From RCIO01 sp965232405 (GTDB taxonomy: Bacteria; Pseudomonadota; Alphaproteobacteria; Rhizobiales; Rhizobiaceae), in the NCBI GenBank assembly GCA_965232405.1, contig OZ246966.1, positions 372,001 to 436,000 of the forward strand: 64,000 bases of DNA. The letters are read 5' to 3'. Below the pieces are notes generated by a model. The model searched no databases, was not told where the DNA came from, and saw only the letters and a list, made by a program, of their open reading frames with translations. A program made the translations under genes and the position numbers. The stretch's first letter is position 1. Every line of letters begins with the position of its first letter. Positions 24,996-33,008 of the stretch are shown here, in pieces.

Positions 24996-25562
24996 CTAAC
25001 GAACTCGTTCTCCGTCGATCATATTCAGTGTCAGTTGTATTGTTTTCCGCGGATCTAGGCGCGTACCCTTGCTCCCTGAAACTGCCAAGCGCTTGGTTGA
25101 AAGCGTTGATTGTCTGTCAGAATCGGCCAGCTTCAATTGCTCAGGTTCGATTGACTTGAGGACTGTCCAATGAGCCCCTCCGTCATATGCCGGCCAATCA
25201 ATCCACAGAATGAAGACAGAAATAGACTCTTGCCAGATGTCATGAATTTCCGTGAAGAACTTTTCGCGATGTGAATATCGTCGTCGTTTGAATGGCATTG
25301 ATGCCGTTATTCTGAGACCATATTTCCGGCCCAAATGTGATACCACCTTTCGGGAAAGTCGAAGCAACTGGACTTCGTCAAGGCCTACCCAAATCACTTC
25401 GGGATACGCGTTTCTTGGGATTGCCCGTGTTACGACTTTGAATAGATCTTCGTTGAATCCTCGAGGAGTCCTAACTTGAAATAGGGCGTTGACGGCATTG
25501 ATTACCGAGTATGCCCCACACAGACCGGTTAGGTCGCCCTGTCGAAAGACCCTCAAGGACAT
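24996..25562 (-). CDS. Orphan papain-like/C39-like cysteine peptidase fold protein
   Basis: I do not recognise a named family for this 188-residue protein. It begins FRQGDLTGLCGAYSVINAVNAL, which looks like the nucleophile helix of a papain-like or C39-like fold with Cys15. A later DGGAHWTVL gives His131, with Asp147 or Asp149 as a possible third residue. No signal peptide or membrane helix is seen. Base composition is much lower in GC than the neighbours, and codon use is mixed. The gene sits between two carbohydrate genes on the same strand with no functional link to them, which suggests acquisition by transfer. Protease activity is inferred only. Confidence 0.55.
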   Translation of the reverse strand: MSLRVFRQGDLTGLCGAYSVINAVNALFQVRTPRGFNEDLFKVVTRAIPRNAYPEVIWVGLDEVQLLRLSRKVVSHLGRKYGLRITASMPFKRRRYSHREKFFTEIHDIWQESISVFILWIDWPAYDGGAHWTVLKSIEPEQLKLADSDRQSTLSTKRLAVSGSKGTRLDPRKTIQLTLNMIDGERVR

Positions 25563-25589
25563 GTTATGTTTCCAGCAGCAGCCTCAGCC

Positions 25590-26645
25590 TCAGATCCCCA
25601 TCATCTTCTTCAGCGCCGCCTTGTCGGTCGAACCGCCGGCGAAGTCGTCAAAGGCCACATCCGTCACCTCGATGATGTGCGAGGCAATGAACGGCGCGCC
25701 TTCGGCCGCACCCTGAGCAGAACTCTTGATCGCGCATTCCCACTCAAGCACCGCCCAGCTGTCGTAACCGTATTGCGCAAGCTTGGAGAAGATGCCGGCA
25801 AAGTCGACCTGGCCGTCGCCCAGCGAGCGGAACCGGCCCGCACGCTCCATCCACCCGGCATAACCGGAATAGACGCCCTGCCTGCCCGTCGGGTTGAACT
25901 CCGCATCCTTCACATGGAAGGCCGAGATGCGCTCGTGATAGATGTCGATGAAGGCCAGATAATCGAGCTGCTGCAGCACGAAGTGCGAGGGGTCGTAATT
26001 GATCGTGCAGCGCTTGTGGCCGCCCAATGCATCAAGGAACAGTTCGAACGTCGTCCCGTCGAACACATCCTCGCCCGGATGGATCTCATAGGCATAATCC
26101 ACCCCGTTCTCGTCATAGGCGTCGAGGATCGGCTTCCAGCGTCTTGCCAGTTCCGCGAACGCCTCCTCGATCAGACCCGCAGGCCGCTGCGGCCAGGGAT
26201 AGAGATACGGGAAGGCCAGCGCGCCGGGGAAGCCCACCGTCACGTCGAGCCCCATATTGCGGCTCGCCTTCGCTCCCTTCATCACCTGGTCGACGGCCCA
26301 TTCCTGCCTGGCCTTCGGATTGTTGTGCACGCCCTCGGGCGCAAAGGCGTCAAACGCCGTGTCATAGGCCGGGTGAACCGCAACAAGCTGGCCCTGCAGA
26401 TGCGACGAAAGCTCCGTCACCTCGACGCCCGCTTCCGCGCAGATCCCCTTCACCTCGTCGCAATAGTCCTTCGACGACGCCGCCTTGTCCAGATCGAACA
26501 GACGCCCGTCCCAGGACGGGATCTGCACACCCGCATACCCAAGATCACCAGCCCACTTCGCAATCGACCCCAGCGAGTTGAACGGTGCACCATCCCCCGC
26601 AAACTGAGCCAGAAAAATTCCAGGGCCTTTCATGGATGTGGGCAT
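25590..26645 (-). CDS. Sugar phosphate isomerase/epimerase family protein
   Basis: This 351-residue TIM barrel (AP-endonuclease-2 fold) has metal-site segments VDYAYEIHPGEDVFDG, INYDPSHFVLQQLDYLAFIDIYHERISAFHVKDAEF and SWAVLEWECAI. Relatives are usually encoded beside Gfo/Idh/MocA dehydrogenases in inositol or rare-sugar catabolism, as here. GGGAGG lies 10 nt before the ATG. It diverges from the epimerase at 27016 across a region with two TGGT-N3-ACCA sites. The cysteine-peptidase-like gene follows it after 27 nt. Confidence 0.84.
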   Translation of the reverse strand: MPTSMKGPGIFLAQFAGDGAPFNSLGSIAKWAGDLGYAGVQIPSWDGRLFDLDKAASSKDYCDEVKGICAEAGVEVTELSSHLQGQLVAVHPAYDTAFDAFAPEGVHNNPKARQEWAVDQVMKGAKASRNMGLDVTVGFPGALAFPYLYPWPQRPAGLIEEAFAELARRWKPILDAYDENGVDYAYEIHPGEDVFDGTTFELFLDALGGHKRCTINYDPSHFVLQQLDYLAFIDIYHERISAFHVKDAEFNPTGRQGVYSGYAGWMERAGRFRSLGDGQVDFAGIFSKLAQYGYDSWAVLEWECAIKSSAQGAAEGAPFIASHIIEVTDVAFDDFAGGSTDKAALKKMMGI

Positions 26646-26748
26646 GTCAGATTATCCTCCCAAGGACTGAACCGTCGCGATTATTTGAACTGCGGCCCGT
26701 TGTCGAACCGGTCATCGTCGTTGCCTGGACGGTCGATTTCAATCGATC

Positions 26749-26759
26749 TGGTAATACCA
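26749..26759. promoter_or_regulatory. GntR/FadR-type operator (site 1)
   Basis: TGGTAATACCA fits the FadR-subfamily pattern TNGTNNNACNA. It lies 104 bp upstream of the epimerase gene that starts at 26645. The likely binder is the GntR regulator at 29127-29843. The same 11-mer recurs at 38868 and, in reverse complement, at 37783. Confidence 0.75.
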
Positions 26760-26928
26760 AAGCCACACAACACGTCAAGCCGTCGCACGAAACAGGCATC
26801 GCCGCTCACATGTCCGTTCTGTGGCGAAGTTTGCCCGGTTTTGGCGGGTTTCGGCGCGATCAGGCGTTGAGTACCATATACTTGCGGCATCCTCGATAAT
26901 GCGTTAGACGATTTTCAGTTGCCCGAAT

Positions 26929-26939
26929 TGGTCTAACCA
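26929..26939. promoter_or_regulatory. GntR/FadR-type operator (site 2)
   Basis: TGGTCTAACCA has the same TGGT-N3-ACCA pattern and lies 77 bp upstream of the epimerase gene at 27016. It is 180 bp from site 1. Confidence 0.65.
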
Positions 26940-27015
26940 GTTTGGCTTCATCGAATGAAATCAGCGCGGCAGCCCGCAAGGCGGCCAGCCGCCGGCATAT
27001 CGGGAGGACTGGAAC

Positions 27016-27903
27016 ATGCATCTATCGACCCACAACTGGATGCGCGCCGAGCCGCTGGAAGTCACGCTCAAGCGGATCAAGCAGTTCGGCTACGAGTCGA
27101 TCGAGATCTCCGGCGAGCCCGAGCAGTACAAGACCAAGGAAACCCGCGCACTCCTGAAGGAGCATGGCATCCGCTGCTGGGGCGCGGTCACGCTGATGCT
27201 CGGCGACCGCAACCTTGCCGCCAGGGATCAGGGTCAGCGCGAGCGCTCTGTGCAATATGTGAAGGACGTGCTCACCATGGTGAGCGAACTCGATGGCGAG
27301 ATCATCACCCTTGTGCCGGCGACTGTCGGCAAGGTCGTGCCTGACGGCACCGAGGAAGAGGAATGGGGTTGGGTCGTCGACGCCACGCGCGAGTGCTTCG
27401 CCCACGCCAAGAAGGTCGGCGTGCGGGTCGCGGTCGAGCCGCTCAACCGCTTCGAGACTTATCTCTTCAATCGCGGCGAACAGGCGATGGCGCTGGCTGA
27501 CGCCGTCAGCCCCGAATGCGGCGTGTGCCTCGACGCCTACCACATCCACATGGAAGAGTTCGATGTCGAGGAAGCAATCCGCAAGGCCGGCGACCGCCTG
27601 TTCGACTTCCACGTCGCCGACAACAACCGCTTCGCCGCCGGCATCGGCACGATCGACTGGCCCAAGATCGTCGGCATCCTCAAGGACATCGGCTACGACG
27701 GAGCGCTGACCAACGAATTCGTCGCACCTGTCGACCGTACGCCGGCCAACCGTTACCCCGAAATGGTCGAGCGCAACCCCGTCGACATCTCCCCCGAGCA
27801 GCTGAAATTTATCCAGGACCACGGATCGAGCCTGCTCACCGAGGAGTTCTACACCGACCAGATGCGCATCACGGCGGAAACGCTGCTGCCGCTGATCAAA
27901 TAG
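27016..27903 (+). CDS. Sugar isomerase/epimerase, ketose 3-epimerase-like TIM barrel
   Basis: The 295-residue barrel has the metal ligand set of tagatose/allulose 3-epimerases: VAVEPLNRFETYLFN, CGVCLDAYHIHMEEFD, LFDFHVADNNRFAAGIGTIDW and LTNEFVAPVD. It is a paralog of the gene at 22898 but clearly diverged. GGGAGG lies 8 nt before the ATG. It is the first gene of an operon running through the dehydratase, regulator and hydroxyacid dehydrogenase genes. The substrate is unknown. Confidence 0.83.
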   Translation: MHLSTHNWMRAEPLEVTLKRIKQFGYESIEISGEPEQYKTKETRALLKEHGIRCWGAVTLMLGDRNLAARDQGQRERSVQYVKDVLTMVSELDGEIITLVPATVGKVVPDGTEEEEWGWVVDATRECFAHAKKVGVRVAVEPLNRFETYLFNRGEQAMALADAVSPECGVCLDAYHIHMEEFDVEEAIRKAGDRLFDFHVADNNRFAAGIGTIDWPKIVGILKDIGYDGALTNEFVAPVDRTPANRYPEMVERNPVDISPEQLKFIQDHGSSLLTEEFYTDQMRITAETLLPLIK

Positions 27904-27954
27904 CCATCAGCACGGACAGTGCCGGCGCCTCGGCGCCGGCGGGTTGGGTCGAAC

Positions 27955-29124
27955 ATGCGTATCAACAAGGTCCAGGCCTGGTGGGTCCGAATCCCGATCG
28001 AGGCGAAGCGCCAGCATCGCAGCGATTTTGGGCAATTGCAGACATTCGATTCCGCCATTGTCCGTATCGAGACCGATGACGGTCTGGTGGGATGGGGCGA
28101 AGGCAAGAACGCCGCTGGCAGCGCGGGCACCTATGCCTCGCTGGTCCACCTCATCAACCATGAGATCGCGCCCATGCTGGTCGGCCGCCACGCCGGCGAC
28201 ATCAACGCGATCTGGGAAGCGATCTACAATGGCGTGCGCGCCGAACTGGCCGCCAAGAGAGGCCACGCCCTTCCCGAACTTTCCCGCCGCGGCCTCTCCG
28301 TGGCTGCAATCAGCGCCATCGACATTGCGTTGTGGGACATTCTCGGCAAGTCGCTCGGCCAGCCGGTCTGGCAGCTGCTCGGCGGACGCAAGGCGGACCG
28401 TTTGCCCGCCTATGCGTCGGGCGGATGGGCCGATGCCGGTAAAATCGGCGAACAGCTCCAATCCTACATCGACTCCGGCGGCTTCAAGGCGGTCAAGATG
28501 CGCGTCGGCGCGATGGATGGCGCGCCGCAGGTTTCGGCCGCACGCGTGAAGGCGGCACGCAAGGCGCTCGGTCCGGAAGTCGACATCATGGTCGACGCGC
28601 ACGGCACCTACACAGTGGCTGACGCCAAGCGCTTCGTTCATATGGTCGCGGACTGTGATCTCGCCTGGTTCGAGGAGCCTGTCGTGGCCGACGACAAGCG
28701 TGGCATGGCCGAAGTGCGCGCCGCCGGGCCGGTGCCCATTGCTGCCGGCGAGTCGGAAGCGACCCGCTTCTCCTTCCGCGAACTCGCCGTTCTGCGCGCT
28801 GCCGACATTTTCCAGCCCGACCCGGCTTTTTGCGGTGGCATTACCGAAGCCATGCGCATCAGCGCCATCGCCAGCGCCTTCAACCTGCGGCTTGCACCGC
28901 ATCTTTGGGCCGGCGCGCCCTGCTTCTTCGCTGGCCTTCATGTCTGCGCGGCCTCGCCAGTCAGTTTCACTGTGGAATACTCACTGGGCGCCAACCCGAT
29001 GATCCACGACCTCGTTGAAGAGACGGTCAGCGTCAACGATGGTATGATCGCGATTCCCGAGGTACCGGGTCTGGGCTTCACCATCTCGGAACGTTTTCTG
29101 GAGAAACACGCGCAAAGCTGCTGA
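27955..29124 (+). CDS. Enolase-superfamily (mandelate racemase/muconate lactonizing) sugar-acid dehydratase
   Basis: The 389-residue protein has an N-terminal capping domain and an enolase barrel. Visible catalytic positions are the Lys in GGFKAVKMRVG, the metal ligands Asp in IMVDAHGTYT, Glu in LAWFEEPV and Glu in IAAGESEATR, and the late DIFQPDPAFCGG...APHLWAG with a His base candidate. This pattern fits acid-sugar dehydratases (mandelate racemase subgroup). I use the ATG at 27955 (MRINKVQAWWVR), since the frame upstream has no family similarity. The gene is 2 nt from the GntR regulator, so it may dehydrate the sugar acid that signals induction. Confidence 0.84.
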   Translation: MRINKVQAWWVRIPIEAKRQHRSDFGQLQTFDSAIVRIETDDGLVGWGEGKNAAGSAGTYASLVHLINHEIAPMLVGRHAGDINAIWEAIYNGVRAELAAKRGHALPELSRRGLSVAAISAIDIALWDILGKSLGQPVWQLLGGRKADRLPAYASGGWADAGKIGEQLQSYIDSGGFKAVKMRVGAMDGAPQVSAARVKAARKALGPEVDIMVDAHGTYTVADAKRFVHMVADCDLAWFEEPVVADDKRGMAEVRAAGPVPIAAGESEATRFSFRELAVLRAADIFQPDPAFCGGITEAMRISAIASAFNLRLAPHLWAGAPCFFAGLHVCAASPVSFTVEYSLGANPMIHDLVEETVSVNDGMIAIPEVPGLGFTISERFLEKHAQSC

Positions 29125-29126
29125 CG

Positions 29127-29843
29127 ATGAAGGAAAACAACCTGCTGCCTGAACTGGCGGCGTATCTCTATGCCCACTCCGATCCGGACCGAGGCCGCAC
29201 GCCGTCCGAGCGGGAGCTGGCGGAGCATTTTTCGGTCAGCCGCGGGCAGATACGCGAGGCGCTCGCCATCCTGGAAGCCATGCGCATCGTGGAGCGGCGT
29301 GCTAAATCCGGCATCTACCTGACGACGACCAACACCAGTGTCGAGGCGATGGCCCTGTTCGCGCGGGCCGGCGTTCCGCTCGACCCGATCCAGATTTATG
29401 AGACCGTCGAACTGAGGAAGATCCACGAGATCAAGGCCGCCGAACTCGCCTGCAGCCGTGCCACGGAGGAAAATTTCGACCGGCTGCGCGAAATCCTGAA
29501 AAAGTCGGAGGAAAAAGTCGCCAAAGGCGAGCCGCTGGCCAAGGAAGATCGCGACTTCCATCTGGAGATCGTACGGGCGACACAAAACAGCGTGTTCCAC
29601 AAGATCTGCTCCATCTACTACGTGATGGGTGAGCAGCGCCTGCCGGTCTATTTCTCCGATCCCGAGCGCGGACGCCGCTCGCATGCCGAACACATCCAGA
29701 TTTTCGAGGCGCTGCTGCGCCGCGACGGCAATCTCGCCCAGGCTTTGATGAGTTCGCATCTGCAGGGCGCCGAAAGCTACTGGCAGGGCCTTATTGGCGG
29801 GCGCAACGTGGACAGGCCAAACCCCGAGCTTGAAAGTGCCTGA
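29127..29843 (+). CDS. GntR-family regulator, FadR/FCD subfamily
   Basis: The 238-residue protein has an N-terminal winged helix (about residues 5-68, with TPSERELAEHFSVSRGQIREALAILEAMRIVERR). A C-terminal FCD ligand domain follows (about 88-225), with metal-binding Asp/His positions in DRDFHLEIVRATQNSVFH, RRSHAEHIQIFEAL and MSSHLQGA. Such regulators usually respond to carboxylates or sugar acids. It is inside the operon of epimerase, dehydratase and hydroxyacid dehydrogenase genes, and is the best candidate to bind the six TGGT-N3-ACCA sites between 26.7 and 38.9 kb. Confidence 0.9.
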   Translation: MKENNLLPELAAYLYAHSDPDRGRTPSERELAEHFSVSRGQIREALAILEAMRIVERRAKSGIYLTTTNTSVEAMALFARAGVPLDPIQIYETVELRKIHEIKAAELACSRATEENFDRLREILKKSEEKVAKGEPLAKEDRDFHLEIVRATQNSVFHKICSIYYVMGEQRLPVYFSDPERGRRSHAEHIQIFEALLRRDGNLAQALMSSHLQGAESYWQGLIGGRNVDRPNPELESA

Positions 29844-30831
29844 CGCTTCGCCCGAGATTTTCTCCACTCACAATTTGCATCCCGACGCCGTCGACCTGCT
29901 GGAGAAGCTCGGCTCGCTGCGCTTTGCTTCATCGCCCGATCTGGACACGCTTTTGCGCGAAGGGACCGAAGCTGACATCCTGATCGTCAGGGCGCCCTTG
30001 CCCCCCGCACTGTTTGAGCGGGCGCCGAAACTGCGCGCCGCGATACGCCACGGCGCCGGTCTCGACATGATCCCGATGGAAGCCGCCAACAGGGCGGGCG
30101 TACTGGTTGCCAACACGCCTGGCGTAAACGCGCGCACTGTCGCCGAGTTCGTCTTTTTCGCTGCAATGTCACTGCTGCGGCGCTATCGGCAGGTGGACCG
30201 CGACTTGCGCAGCAAAGGCTGGGCTGTTGCCCGCCGCCAAACGGACTTTGCCCGCGATCTCGACGGTCTGACGCTGGGCGTCGTCGGCATGGGCAATATC
30301 GGACGCCGCGTGTGCGAGATCGGCCATCACGGCTTCGGCCTCGACGTGCTGGTCCATACCCGCACGAGAAAGGATGCACCGGCAGGCGCGCGTTTCGTCG
30401 ATATGGACGAGCTTGCCGCACAGGCTGACGTGATTGCGCTTTGCTGCCCGCTCACCGAAGAGACGCGCGGACTGGTCGATGCGCGCCTGCTTGGTCTGAT
30501 GAAGCCCGATGCGCTGGTCATCAACATCGCGCGCGGGCCCGTCGTTGACGAGGAAGCCATGCTTGCGGCTTTGCGCGAGAACCGCATTGGCGGCGCAGCG
30601 CTCGACGTGTTCGCCACCCAGCCGCTGCCGGGCGACCACCCCTATTTCGGTTTCGACAACGTGCTCATTACGCCGCACATGTCCGGCATCACCGAAGGAA
30701 GCATGCGCCGCATGGGCGTCGGCGCGGCGGAAGAAGCCGCGCGGGTGCTGCGCGGCGAATTGCCCGTGAATTTCTGCAATCCCGAAGTGCTAGAATCCTA
30801 TCGGAAACGGTTTCCCGAAACTGCGGTCTGA
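29836..30831 (+). CDS. D-2-hydroxyacid dehydrogenase (phosphoglycerate-dehydrogenase-like)
   Basis: The protein of about 331 residues has the NAD Rossmann motif LTLGVVGMGNIGRRV, the substrate Arg in VINIARGPVVDEEAM, a Glu in the following helix segment and the catalytic His in VLITPHMSGITEGSMRRM. It likely reduces or oxidises a 2-keto/2-hydroxy acid, fitting a sugar-acid pathway. I prefer a GTG start at 29836 that overlaps the regulator stop; an in-frame ATG at 29794 would add 14 residues. The overlap implies coupled translation with the GntR gene. Confidence 0.83.
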   Translation: MPDASPEIFSTHNLHPDAVDLLEKLGSLRFASSPDLDTLLREGTEADILIVRAPLPPALFERAPKLRAAIRHGAGLDMIPMEAANRAGVLVANTPGVNARTVAEFVFFAAMSLLRRYRQVDRDLRSKGWAVARRQTDFARDLDGLTLGVVGMGNIGRRVCEIGHHGFGLDVLVHTRTRKDAPAGARFVDMDELAAQADVIALCCPLTEETRGLVDARLLGLMKPDALVINIARGPVVDEEAMLAALRENRIGGAALDVFATQPLPGDHPYFGFDNVLITPHMSGITEGSMRRMGVGAAEEAARVLRGELPVNFCNPEVLESYRKRFPETAV

Positions 30832-30915
30832 GGGTTAGAACACGCATTCGACACTGCGGGTGTCAGCCCCGTTCATCCCACCCGACCATCCGGGAGAGTT
30901 GGCTTGCAAGGCAAC

Positions 30916-31803
30916 ATGACTGCCCCACAAGACCGGACGATTGCGGGCATTGTAATGATGACCGTTGGTGTCGCGTGCCTGAGCGTCAACGACGCGCTGG
31001 CGAAGTTTCTCGTCGCCGACTATTCGCCGCTCCAGATCCTTTTCCTGCGCAATGTCATCGCCCTGCCCTTCGCCGTCCTGCTCACGGTGAAGATGGGCGG
31101 GCTGACTGCCCTGCGATCCTCTCGGCCAGCCGCGCACCTGCTGCGAGGGCTGCTGTGGATCGCGGCCACGATCCTGTTCTTCACCAGCTTCATCTATCTG
31201 GAACTGGCCGAGGCGACTGCGCTCATCTTTGTCGCGCCATTGTTCATCACGGCCATGTCCGCGATTTTTCTGCGGGAACATGTCGGGCTGAGACGCTGGC
31301 TCGCGGTCCTGATCGGATTTCTAGGCGCGCTCATTGTGGTTCGTCCGGGCGCGGCGACCTTCCAGCCCGCATCGCTGCTGCCGGTAGGGACGGCTTTCGT
31401 CTACGCAATCCTGATGCTGGGGGCGCGATGGGTCGACCCGCGCGAAAGCGTCTGGACGATGCTGCTTTACCTGACCGGCGCCAGCGCACTCCTGAGCGCG
31501 TTCGTCGTGCCCTTCGTCTGGAACCCTGTTCGCCTCGAGGATCTGTGGCTGTTCGCTGCCATCGCCCTGTTCGGTACGGCAGGCATGACGATGATGACGC
31601 AGGCGTTCCGGCTTGCGTCGGCCGCTATCGTTGCTCCGCTTGACTACACGGCAATGGTCTGGGCGACGGCGTTTGGATGGCTGGTCTGGCAGGAAGTGCC
31701 CGATGAGGCGACCTTTGTCGGCGCGGCCGTCATCATCGCCAGCGGACTTTATGTGATCTGGCGCGAACACAGGGTCCGGCGCCAGCCGCCCGGGCAATCC
31801 TGA
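30916..31803 (+). CDS. DMT-superfamily (EamA) transporter
   Basis: The 295-residue membrane protein has ten predicted helices arranged as two EamA repeats, with MMTVGVACLSVNDALAKFLV in the first helix and PLDYTAMVWATAFGWLVWQEVPDEATFVGAAVIIASGLYVI at the end of the second repeat. EamA proteins move metabolites across the inner membrane. The ATG at 30916 follows AAGG; a TTG 12 nt upstream is also open. It is 84 nt after the hydroxyacid dehydrogenase gene and may belong to the same transcript. The substrate is unknown. Confidence 0.84.
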   Translation: MTAPQDRTIAGIVMMTVGVACLSVNDALAKFLVADYSPLQILFLRNVIALPFAVLLTVKMGGLTALRSSRPAAHLLRGLLWIAATILFFTSFIYLELAEATALIFVAPLFITAMSAIFLREHVGLRRWLAVLIGFLGALIVVRPGAATFQPASLLPVGTAFVYAILMLGARWVDPRESVWTMLLYLTGASALLSAFVVPFVWNPVRLEDLWLFAAIALFGTAGMTMMTQAFRLASAAIVAPLDYTAMVWATAFGWLVWQEVPDEATFVGAAVIIASGLYVIWREHRVRRQPPGQS

Positions 31804-31860
31804 GGTTCCGGCCACGCAGAACGTCGCCGACGGCTTCTCAACAACGCGCAGCCCGATAAA

Positions 31861-31892
31861 CGACAGCCGCCCGGTTTTCCGGACGGCTGTCG
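31861..31892. terminator. Bidirectional terminator-like hairpin
   Basis: CGACAGCCGCCCGG, TTTT loop, CCGGACGGCTGTCG forms a 14-bp stem with one mismatch. It lies between the convergent DMT transporter gene and the ABC ATPase gene. On the minus strand it is followed by TTTATC; on the plus strand by TCTCC. Confidence 0.75.
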
Positions 31893-31928
31893 TCTCCTCG
31901 CGAGTGCGCCGCGCCAGGGAGGCGCCGA

Positions 31929-33005
31929 TCAGGCATTGTGACGCAGGCTCATCCCGCTGGTCTTGTCGAACAGAACCACCTTTTCCGGGTTCCAGGAGAA
32001 ACTGACTTCTTCGTCGATCGCCAGGTTCTCGCGCGCCGACGTCGTCAGCCGCAGCAGCATGTCGCCGGTGCGCAGCGTGACGATCTTGGCGACGCCGTGG
32101 TTTTCAATGTCGTGCACTTCCGCCTTCGCCGCCGCGCCGGGCTCAAGGAACATGTCCTCCGGGCGAATGCCGAATGTCAGCGGCTTGTCGCCGGCCGCGC
32201 CATTGGCCTTCGCAGCCACCGGCAGGCTGAAGCCGGCATCCGTCACCGCCTTGCCGCCCAACAGCGAGCCGTCGATCAGGTTCATTGGCGGCGACCCGAC
32301 CGACCGCGCCACAAACGTATTGCGCGGATTGGCGTAGATCTCGGCCGGTGTGCCCACCTGCACCAGCTTGCCGCTGTCCAGCACGCCGATGCGGTCACCC
32401 ATCGACATTGCCTCGACCTGATCGTGCGTCACGAACAGGAAGGTCGCGCCAAGGTTCATCTGCAGGTTCTTGAGTTCGGTGCGCAGCGCCTCGCGCAGCT
32501 TGGCGTCCAGCGCCGACAGCGGCTCGTCCATCAGGAAGACACGCGGCTGGCGCACGATCGCCCGCCCGATCGAGACGCGTTGCATCTCACCGCCCGAAAG
32601 CCGGTCCGTCTTGCGATCCAGCAGATGGCCGATCTGAAGCGTTTCGGCAACGCGGTTGACGCGTTCGGCAATGTCCGCCGCCTCGACCCTGCGGATCTTC
32701 GACTTCAGCGGAAATTCCAGATTCTCGCGAACCGTGTAGCGCGGATAGAGCGAATATTGCTGCAGGACCAGCGCCACGTCGCGTTCCGCCGCACCCCAGT
32801 CATTGACGTTGACGCCGTCGATCAGCACATCGCCCTCGGTCGGCTTTTCAAGGCCGGCGACAATACGCAGCGTGGTCGTCTTGCCGGCGCCTGTCTCGCC
32901 AAGAAGGACGAAGAACTGGCCGTCCTCGATTTCAAGATCCAGTCCCTTCAGCGCGCTCTTGGAGCCGAAGGTCTTCGTGATGTTTTTGAGCTCGATATGG
33001 GCCAT
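31929..33005 (-). CDS. ABC transporter ATP-binding protein (sugar/polyol importer, ATPase 1)
   Basis: The 358-residue MalK/UgpC-type ATPase has Walker A GETGAGKTT, Q-loop VLQQYSLYP, signature LSGGEMQR, Walker B VFLMDEPLSALD and H-loop VTHD. A C-terminal TOBE/OB regulatory domain follows (about 240-358). Walker A carries Glu-Thr in place of the usual Pro-Ser. It is the last gene of an importer operon that encodes two different ATPases, a layout known for glycerol (GlpS/GlpT) and some polyol importers. Confidence 0.92.
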   Translation of the reverse strand: MAHIELKNITKTFGSKSALKGLDLEIEDGQFFVLLGETGAGKTTTLRIVAGLEKPTEGDVLIDGVNVNDWGAAERDVALVLQQYSLYPRYTVRENLEFPLKSKIRRVEAADIAERVNRVAETLQIGHLLDRKTDRLSGGEMQRVSIGRAIVRQPRVFLMDEPLSALDAKLREALRTELKNLQMNLGATFLFVTHDQVEAMSMGDRIGVLDSGKLVQVGTPAEIYANPRNTFVARSVGSPPMNLIDGSLLGGKAVTDAGFSLPVAAKANGAAGDKPLTFGIRPEDMFLEPGAAAKAEVHDIENHGVAKIVTLRTGDMLLRLTTSARENLAIDEEVSFSWNPEKVVLFDKTSGMSLRHNA

Positions 33006-33008
33006 GCT

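Larger units (their letters stand above)
26646..27015. other. Divergent promoter region with two candidate GntR operators
   Basis: This 370-bp gap between two divergent epimerase genes holds no credible gene. It contains TGGTAATACCA (26749-26759) and TGGTCTAACCA (26929-26939), 180 bp apart, one near each start. It is AT-richer than the coding flanks, as expected for promoters. Confidence 0.75.

Noticed and set aside
22784..25159. Long plus-strand open frame (791 codons) across three minus-strand genes
   Set aside because: It spans the epimerase and Gfo/Idh genes and their gaps; composition and lack of motifs mark it as an antisense shadow.
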